64,000 bases of DNA from NCBI RefSeq assembly GCF_964340395.1, contig NC_135553.1:13387501-13451500 (forward strand). Reading direction: 5' to 3'. Below, piece by piece: positions 55,736-64,000 of the stretch; positions within the stretch are counted from its first letter, which is position 1; each line of letters opens with the position of its first letter. Under the pieces are notes generated by a model, which searched no databases, had not been told where the DNA came from, and was given only the letters and a program-made list of their open reading frames with translations. The stretch comes from Glandiceps talaboti (Eukaryota > Hemichordata > Enteropneusta > Spengelidae). The position numbers and the translations under genes are program-made.

Positions 55736-56984
55736 TATGTTAGAGTGTGCACTGTATATGTAGTTAAACTGTGAAGTGTTGACATATACTTTTATTATGT
55801 GATATTACAGCATCAAATGGAGCATACATAAATGATTTATCTTACTCGTTACGTCGCTTGATGACGTTAAATATGTATTTTCACTAACTCTATAATCTGG
55901 GCCCGTCTAAACCAATATCGTAACTATAAGTCGATTTTTTCTCACAAATTCCAATTTTGCAATAACACCAAGACAACTCACCAACGAATAGCATTTTTAT
56001 ACGTAAAGGGACAAATATTCTTACCTCGTAGACGTTTTGCCATAGTATATAGGTAACAAATTCTGCGATGATTTCACTCTGAACCAGTCAGTCTTCTGTG
56101 TTTGCCCGGATTACCAGAATTCTAATTAAAATATCACCGCAGCTGAAAAAGATGTTTTCTGAAGTCCGTAGAATATGGAGAAAGTATGAGCGTGCTTTAC
56201 ATCATTCATTGCAACGTTCAAGAATGTTGTGATAGAAAGATGTGTTGTCAACTCTATTTGATTTGCCCATCCCATTAACTGTCAATCATCGAAACAACTA
56301 TCGTGTACGTGACATGCATACATTTGATATCCGCTTCAAAACGGTGTGTACATGGTTCAATTGTTGTTGTATGCTTATTGTCGCCTCTCGCACATACGAA
56401 ATGTTACTTCTCGAAAATTGATTCCAAAATAGAGACATCCTATGTACTGACCTTGTATCAGTTTCTTTCGTAAGAATATCGCTTTTTTTAACAATGATAA
56501 ATTGATGTATACTTTACGTAAAAAATGTCCTCGTGTGTTAAAACTACATCTGCATTGGTTTCAATTGTTGAGTTCACACTTCTATATTCAATGCAGATTG
56601 CAAGATACACATATTCCATTCAACTAGTCAGAAATTTTGGAAACCATGCGAGTTAAGTTGTTTTTTTTTAGACCTTCCAGTTTTGTTTTGTGTTTTGTTT
56701 GTACACATTTACAAAATTGAAACTGACTGTAACTTTTATTGATTATATCCATACGAAATAAAACTGGTCGTCTACATTCAAACCCTCCTAACACATCCAG
56801 TTATGACACTCACACGTTAGACATAAAAACTAATGAACGAAGATAGAGTAAGTTATACTTAGATTTGATTCTGTGGTTATGTATACAAAACCGTACTCCT
56901 AAAGTTCAGGAGATACTAAAGCCCCCACTATAAAAAGTCATTATACTAAAGGTCGACTATATATAGAAATATATACTCAAACCT
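55736..56984. other. Non-coding stretch
   Basis: No supported gene. Confidence 0.4.
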
Positions 56985-57620
56985 TCATTTCCAAAGTAAA
57001 AGTCAAAGTGATAAAGCAAGTAATCCAATATTTTGATATGCGTGTATTGACAGTTATGTATCTACCAGACTGATAAGTATATTTGCAAACAAATGTTAAG
57101 GTGATAGAGTGTATATTGATAGTTTTGTAGCTTGCATATTGATGAATGGATTTTGCATACAGAGATAATTGATAACATAAATATTCAGATATTATTCATA
57201 CATTGTATATAATGTTAGTTATGTAAACAGTATTATCATGAATAGAGTTGTATACAAAGTTAAAGTGATAACACAAATATAAAGATATTTTGATATTAAT
57301 ATATGATAATTATGTAGCTAGCATATTTATGAGTGAAGTTTCATACTACGAAAGTCAAAGTTATAGCAGATACTTTGATATTCAGACATTGCATATAATG
57401 ATAGCTCTGTAGCTAGCATATATATAAATGGATTTGCATACAAAAGTGTAAGTTATAGCACAAATGTTCAATATCCATATATAGTGATAGCTCTGTAGCT
57501 AGTATACTTATGAATACTATAAAATTCAAATTGATAGAAGAAATATTTAGCTAGTTTGAGATTCGTATATGAACTAGTCGTGTATCTAGCACACCAATAA
57601 ATGAAATTGAATGCAAAGGA
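56985..57620. repeat. Degenerate ~90-bp tandem satellite, about seven copies
   Basis: A recurring core, GTAGCTAGCATAT, then ATGAATG, TTGCATAC, AAAGT, GATA and GATATT, appears at about 57060, 57123, 57213, 57310, 57405, 57491 and 57578, mostly 86-97 bp apart. Copies are diverged by substitutions and small indels. Weaker related words continue to about 58240 (TATAGCTAGTATTTAT near 57995). Confidence 0.7.
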
Positions 57621-59483
57621 GGGACTATGGGTCACCCCAACACAGACTTTCGAAAGGTAAACTGACGTATGATGTTGATGTATGATCAGTCATTATGATT
57701 GTGTTTTGTAACACACCATATCAGTAATACGTGCCAAAGAGTATACAGTACATGTATACGTAGGGTTTCCGTATGACAACAGTGAAAGTATTTCGACAAA
57801 CAAAACAGGAATCTGCACAAGTTCACTCCTTTAATAAATACCGACCCTTTTATTTTTTTTTTACTTCTTGATTTAAATAAGAATGGGATACGAAGTAACA
57901 GTATAAATTAGACAGTGATAACTGATAGCATCACAATATAGACATTGTAAAAGGAAAACATGGACGGGCTTTCGTTTGCATATAAATTAACATTTATATA
58001 GCTAGTATTTATTTTTGAGGACGCTGGTTGGCCAATCATTTAGCTGTTATTTTAATTATATTGATACATTGATTTACATGTGGTGATACTTAACATGTTA
58101 TCGTCCAAATGAATTAATCTGACTAACAAATTTGCATATTTATTTAAAGTTATGCGGCTATCATATCAATGCATCTGTTTGCATCACAAGTATGTATTTA
58201 GCATATCGATGTAGTGATATATAATTATCATAATGGAGGTTTCCGGGTTATTATCGACTGAATTGTATACGAAATAATCCAGAGTGGGTGGGTTCAAAAG
58301 TAGCGCTTAAGACTTGACCTTATTCGACGATATTGAGACACTACTGCAGTCCGATGATCAAGAACTTGAACCTCCATTCTCGCCCTACGTTTAAACTTAC
58401 CGTTCCATTTGGTTTTCTAATTTCGATGAAAGGGATAAGCATAAAAACCTGCCATAAGCAATTAATCCTTCGCCAGAAAATCGCCTTTATAAGTAAATCT
58501 TCAAGTTTCAAGCTTTAGTGCATTTTAAGATTATGGTTATTTGGCAGGGTGAACTTTAACAGGATGAATTCAAATATTGGGTAATCGAAAACGACCAACA
58601 TACGTCATACATATTGACTAGACTCCTTAGGGTAATCTAAACAGGCGACTATGTCAAATAAATAGTTTACCGTAAAATACAGGGTTACGTCACAGCTTTT
58701 GGGCCGGCTCCCTAGCGTGATCCAGATAGTCGATCTTTTGTATTGATTGTGTGGCATGAAAATGTGCAGGTTTTTCTGTGATATAACAGTCGTCGATTGA
58801 TTCTTGACAAAGACGAGTAAAAGAAAGCGACAAGAAAAAGAAAGGTTACAACAGGAATGGTATTAAACACAGATGTGTGATCACAATGAGTTAAATATTA
58901 CATTTACTGTTAGGCGTGACAAAGCTCAAGATTCTTCCACATTGATATGTATTCACAATTGTATACCAGTGCAGAGAAAAATATGCCTATGTACAATTAA
59001 CTACAGTCGACTATGGATTTACCTTCATATGGATCGCCAGGTGTTGTGTTATATATTGCAGGTAGATTTCTACCAACGCAGATGTTTTAAATTTTAAATA
59101 TTGCCTTGCGGCTAATGGTGGTTGATACTTTTCTTTTGCAACAGAATCTCTATGTTCTTTTAGATAATATTAAATGTCATTGCATTATGCCGTTAACAAT
59201 ATAACAACGTTTGGGATATTTGCACAATTTAAAACGTTCCTAAAATGTATAATAAAAATATACATCTTTAGTAAACATACACATGCATTAGATCGATCCG
59301 ATTTGTTTACAGCCACTTATCCAGTATGTAATTTCTAAAGTACACGAACATTCTTAAAAAGGGTGTGTACTTTGTTCTAAACAACAAAACAACTTATCGC
59401 TATTGTGAATACATAAATGCAGAATAAAGGATTCGCAAAGGAACAGATTCAAGAATGAAAAGTTAAAGATATAACAGAAGGAG
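57621..59483. other. Non-coding stretch
   Basis: Apart from faint satellite-like words before 58.24 kb, nothing is supported. Confidence 0.4.
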
Positions 59484-59700
59484 GTATGTATGTATGTATG
59501 TATGTATGTATGTATGTATGTATGTATGTATGTATGTGTGTATGTATGTATGTATGTATGTATATTTGCATTCATTCATTCATTCATTCATTCATTCATC
59601 CATGCATGCATGCATGCATGCATGCATGCATGTATGTATGTATGTATGTATGTATGTATGTATGTATGTATGTATGTATGTATGTATGTATGTATGTGTG
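59484..59700. repeat. (TATG)n-(CATT)n-(CATG)n-(TATG)n array
   Basis: About 215 bp. The central (CATG)n block is self-complementary. Confidence 0.95.
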
Positions 59701-59741
59701 AGTGCAAAAGTAATAAGTAGAATATTCCTGATAAATAAATT

Positions 59742-59829
59742 CAATCCTGACGGTTAGAATCAGTATTCTTTCTCATAGGATATCAAGGCAAGATACATAT
59801 TAGGTCATCACCTGACTGTATATCTAAAT
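59742..59829 (-). repeat. Dispersed repeat, copy 2 (relative of 44.4 kb)
   Basis: TCTCATAGGATATCAAGGCA is shared exactly with 44445-44464, and flanks align on both sides. The CGAAACGTC word of copy 1 has decayed here. Confidence 0.7.
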
Positions 59830-59875
59830 GTTATGGAATAGAACGACATACTTCAAGTTCTTATAAACGGCAAAA

Positions 59876-60440
59876 ATACGCGCGAGGAAAGATTTAAAGT
59901 CACGCGCACAAAACGAACTCGCTAGTCTTGCTGCTAGACGTTCGGGCTTTCTTTCGATGCTATAACTATAAGCGAACGAAGTTCGCATGTGAGGGCTTGC
60001 CCGAACAGTCTAGCGAATGTCATTTTCAGACCGGACATTCCATTGAGATTACGATAAGCGGTGGGTTGGGCCATATATGCATATATATACTTTAATATAT
60101 TCAATCTCTACATGCAGGTGTTGACAAACACATTTATGTCATTACTATGTCTTATCAGTTTATGGTAATTGTGTTTAATGAGTGTGTAGACGTTGTCATT
60201 CACACATTTTAGTTAACGCATTGGTGGTTATTTTTACAAGCCCCTCCTTAAGATGAATATGCATGAAAATTTAGCTTTTGTCCTCTGTGCTTGTCGCTAA
60301 TACGGTTCTCTGATTGGCAGTTATTTATATCCTGATGACATTCGCTAGACCTCGGATGTTCCATCCTCGATAGCGTTGTTCGGCTGTGTGTCGTATTTTA
60401 TCGGAAGAACATCCGAGGGCTAGCTGATAGACTACGAACT
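59876..60440. repeat. GC-richer island with paired hairpins at both ends
   Basis: Hairpin A: GCTAGACGTTCGGGC (59933-59947) with GCCCGAACAGTCTAGC (59999-60014), containing a small GCGAAC-GAA-GTTCGC hairpin. Hairpin B: GCTAGACCTCGGATGTTC (60344-60361) with GAACATCCGAGGGCTAGC (60407-60424), one mismatch in 18. A and B are joined in inverted orientation by GTCTAGCGAATGTCAT (60008-60023) and ATGACATTCGCTAGAC (60335-60350), a perfect 16-bp inverted repeat. CpGs are frequent. It may be a hairpin-ended non-autonomous element or a structured regulatory region. No ORF. Confidence 0.6.
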
Positions 60441-60513
60441 CGCCTGAAAGATAGAATAAGCGTAGTTAGAAATTAGGGAATGATATAATAATCGATTAAT
60501 TCCCTGTTTCCAG

Positions 60514-60593
60514 CGTTCCGAGATGGAAATTGATTTCCTCTTCGTTCAACCTCAATCAATCATATCACCAGAAATCTTACAAATTCCTGATTT
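60514..60593 (+). CDS. Possible small exon with ATG (doubtful)
   Basis: CCCTGTTTCCAG is a good acceptor at 60512-60513. The next bases give GAGATGG, a favourable start context, and MEIDFLFVQPQSIISPEILQ before a donor-like GTATGT at 60594, which is also the start of a TATG microsatellite. Too short to trust. Confidence 0.12.
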
Positions 60594-60624
60594 GTATGTA
60601 TGTATGTATGTATGTATGTATGTA

Positions 60625-60661
<37 letters not shown>

Positions 60662-60662
60662 C
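60594..60662. repeat. (TATG)n-(TCTG)n microsatellite
   Basis: Two tetranucleotides differing by one base. Confidence 0.95.
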
Positions 60663-60702
60663 CCTGCCAGCTTCACTGCCGGTCGGCCGGTATATTGATA
60701 GC

Positions 60703-60939
<237 letters not shown>

Positions 60940-62345
60940 ACATATCTATGTTTATACGTAGGTGTATGGGTGATTTTGACGTATGATGATTTGCTGGAGA
61001 CATCTTCAATAACAGAATAACAACTGAATCATTGAGATGAACTTCATGTGCAACATGCTGCAATTACTGTTTTTATAATACGTTATCCATTATTTTTCTT
61101 TTAATGGACTTTCTTTGTAATATTTGGGTTTGTTTGGGTTTTTTAAAAATAAATCTACACTTTACAACTGTCGTAATGAAAGATTATATTCGTTGATATG
61201 TGAATTCCTGTATTATAGACCAAAACCCCTCAACACCTAAGGCAACTTGCAATGTCAGACTTAGTAAAAATTGTTTTTGTTTTACAAGACATGCATGGTT
61301 TTTTTTTTATTTCAAATGTATTTGTTTTTTCCATGTACTAAATATGGACTTTCTCTTTTTACTTCTTCCGATGTAATGTTGACGTAAGTCAAGGAACCTC
61401 TTATCTTAGTCACAACAGACCAATTATCGTGTTTACCCGTCTGAGCAGTTGTTTTGCGTTTCATAACACTGGTGAAGATATTGATGATTCGAAGCTAACA
61501 AGGCAAGACGTTTGAAATTGTTATGTAAAAATGCAATACATAGCACATTTCCCATATAAATGGGTTTTTAAGCTCAGTTAATTATCAAAACAAGTCTCAT
61601 TTATCAAAACAAGTCTCATTTAAAGCCGTTTGTTCTAATAGCAGCTGGTTCAAGGTCTTTCAACCTTTCAACCAATTAACGTCAATATGGGCAGTCTTTC
61701 GTGCTAATTCTCTGTAATGACCAAAAATGCTAGAATTGTTGTTAGTAGTGTTCGCATTTTGAGGTGGAATTAGCTTTAGTAGCCAATTTGCGCGACAGTT
61801 GAAGTCATTCAAATCTTTTCACGGTCTTATTGAAGTACTAGTACTAAGATACGTGGGTGTTGACCAACTTGATGAGAAGCGTAACAGTTACTTGTATTTC
61901 CGCGGTGGAAACTGCATTGAATTTATCGTACGTTTACCCACTGTCATTGATAGTAATAGCTTTAAAAGTTTTGGATAGTATTGAGATCTTATAAATACTT
62001 TATTGCAGTTTATGTTGTTGAGAAATATTTTCGTTTTAGCTGTATATTTGGTCATTATTCGTGACCCACTTTCATTGTTTCCCATTTCCTGATGGTTTAG
62101 ATCCCATAACCTTGTAAATTCAGGATTAAGAGTTATGGCAGTTGTCTCGACAGCGACGCCTATATAAAGTACCCTAGTAAATCAGTCATTTTATAGATGT
62201 CTGAAATGACATACATGTAGGCTTTGATGATTATATCCCCAGGTATAGTATACTTCTTTCTTGTTTTAAATAATCGGCAAGTGGTAGCTCAACACTGAGT
62301 TACTTGTGTGGGATGCACATGAAGCAGAAGTTTGACTTCATACAT
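60940..62345. other. Non-coding stretch with a 19-bp tandem duplication
   Basis: TTATCAAAACAAGTCTCAT occurs twice at 61582-61619. No gene supported. Confidence 0.5.
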
Positions 62346-62346
62346 G

Positions 62347-62548
62347 TAGGTAGGCGTTTGTTGGAGATTAATGAAATTTGCAAGTTTCAAAAAATGTGAA
62401 AATACACTCACATGACCTACGTAAGAAGTCAAAACTTGACACATTGATGTTACCGAATACCGAATAGGTAGGCGTTTGGAGATAAATGAAATTCGAGAGT
62501 TCCGAAAGATGTGAAAATCCGCTGCCATGATCTCACATAAGAAGTCAG
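62347..62548. repeat. ~116-bp tandem duplication, two diverged copies
   Basis: TAGGTAGGCGTTTG starts both copies (62347 and 62465), and AAGAAGTCA ends both (62423 and 62539), with GAGAT-AATGAAATT and GATGTGAAAA-type words between. Confidence 0.75.
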
Positions 62549-62867
62549 TTGTTGTTAAGCTTGAGGGAATGTGTTGAGAAATCGACTGACATTTGCGTTT
62601 ACACCTTCTAAAGGAAAATTGGTATCTAGTCTCTTTTCACCTAAAGCTCTGCAGTGTACGTATTAAGAGTTCCCGTTCTTACATAATTACACAGATTATC
62701 TGTAAATGATCATGATATGGAAACGAGTATGTAAAACTACAATAAGACTAAGTACACCTGGAGGCATTGAAACCGAATATCAGACAACCTGGCACCTCTA
62801 TATCTGCACATCAGCGACTTTTATTTATGTTTTGTCACTGATGACAAATAAGCGATGTAAAAAAAAT

Positions 62868-63215
62868 GTTTGACCAATTTACAAGATAATTTAATTTTAA
62901 AAGTCGGTCAACTGTAGATAGGTCCATGGTATATAGGCAACTATTTATCCTGGAGCAAAGGTTATGATGACATTAATTAATCATAGCAAAAGTTCATGTG
63001 TACCGGATCACTTTTGAGAAATTATTAAAGTTTAAAGTTTATTTATTTTCTAAAAGCGCCTTTTTTGTTTATTAATATTCAAAAGCGCTGTACATGAAAA
63101 TTATTTATACGTTTGGCCAATTTAATCACTAATTTTATAGCTAGGGTCATGATATAAAGGCGACTACTTTTCCTGGGGAAAATATAAGGTAGCATTATGT
63201 CTACCTGGATTAGAA
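62868..63215. repeat. Diverged ~240-bp tandem pair
   Basis: GTTTGACCAATTTA...ATATAGGCAACTATTTATCC (62868 on) and GTTTGGCCAATTTA...ATAAAGGCGACTACTTTTCC (63108 on) align loosely. Confidence 0.45.
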
Positions 63216-64000
63216 AAGAAAGTTTATGTACTGTAACACCGGAGTACATTGATGAATAATTTACGTGAGTAGAATTATCAAAATGTTTAGGACCAAATGA
63301 GGCTTTGCTTTCCAGAATATAATTTGATTTACAGATAATAGAGGATTACTGTTGACGTATAAAATAGCTGAAGGAAAGGATTTGCCTTTGAAAGGGGCTT
63401 TTAAATGAGGCTTGTCTCCAACGAGATGTGTAGTAAACCTTGTGTTAATTCAGTCAGAAAGTAACACATTAGTAGTCCCTTCTATGGTACAAAATTAGAA
63501 ATTTTTTCACCCTGAAAACCAAATTGATTATTTCATTTAGAATGAACGGAATTCCTAAACATTGTTCTTAATCATGTAAACTGCAATTATAACATTTCTT
63601 GCTTTGAGTTGGAGTTAGTTAAAGTTACGTAATATTATAGTCACATGATAAATTAATTCTTATGATTTTCGCTTCTTGACAATTGGGGTTCACTAAATGA
63701 ATATTGTTATATAATCTTAAATCATGGTACTGCTACAATTATAGTGAATTTACAGCATAGAGCTGATTGTTTAGACTTGATTTCAAAGCACTGACAACCT
63801 GGGAATTCATTGCAAGTATTGAAAGCCATGTCCTTTATCAGTTTCACGTATTTGATGTTCGGTATGTAGTTAATAAATAAAACATTTGTCGACACAATGC
63901 TTGCGTTCATTTAACGCTGTTTAGAAGTAGGTTCTCGGATAACTCGACTATTACACACGAAGAACTGCCTAACCCCCCACCCAAAAAAAATAAAAAAAAT
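63216..64000. other. Non-coding end of the window
   Basis: No supported gene; ends in an A-rich run. Confidence 0.4.

Overview
The window looks like nuclear DNA of an invertebrate metazoan. It is AT-rich and gene-poor, and it contains one large animal-type gene: a rhodopsin-family G-protein-coupled receptor (GPCR) of neuropeptide-receptor type. Recognisable splice signals, very many long di- and tetranucleotide microsatellites, and several families of short dispersed or fold-back repeats also point this way. A lophotrochozoan or a non-vertebrate deuterostome would fit, but the sequence alone does not fix the phylum. I see no bacterial genes, operons, CRISPR arrays, rRNA or convincing tRNA genes.

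Layout. 1-4.8 kb: microsatellites, a 54-bp minisatellite and the probable 3' flank of the receptor gene. 4.85-6.82 kb: the receptor gene on the minus strand, with its coding region in one exon, two upstream ORFs in the leader and a strong 3' splice acceptor at 6823, so at least one further 5' exon is expected at higher coordinates. 7-33 kb: mostly non-coding, with a fold-back element (8 kb), a dispersed repeat (13.8 kb), members of a family with ends CCGACCCTAAA and CCTACCTACCC (20.7, 28.8 and 30.6 kb), a 321-bp MITE-like element (27.6 kb) and many microsatellites. 33.5-36 kb is the most structured part. A roughly 290-bp tandem duplication has one unit split by about 0.8 kb of inserted DNA. 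The insert carries (AT)n tracts and a perfect 76-bp-arm palindrome that encodes a hammerhead-ribozyme-like motif on each strand. A 1-kb element with 34-bp inverted ends follows. 36-64 kb: a possible TATA/CRE promoter (40.0 kb), a repeat with weaker hammerhead resemblance (44.4 kb, second copy 59.8 kb), a possible pair of phase-compatible exons (45.5-46.6 kb), an unrecognised ORF (53.8-54.1 kb), a roughly 90-bp satellite (57 kb), a GC-richer island of paired hairpins (59.9-60.4 kb) and long tetranucleotide arrays.

Only the receptor is a confident gene. Most other open frames are microsatellite translations or chance ORFs, many of which begin with GTG or TTG, which animal genes seldom use. The best candidates for new biology are the hammerhead-bearing palindrome with its preserved duplicate of the insertion site, and the hairpin-capped island at 60 kb.
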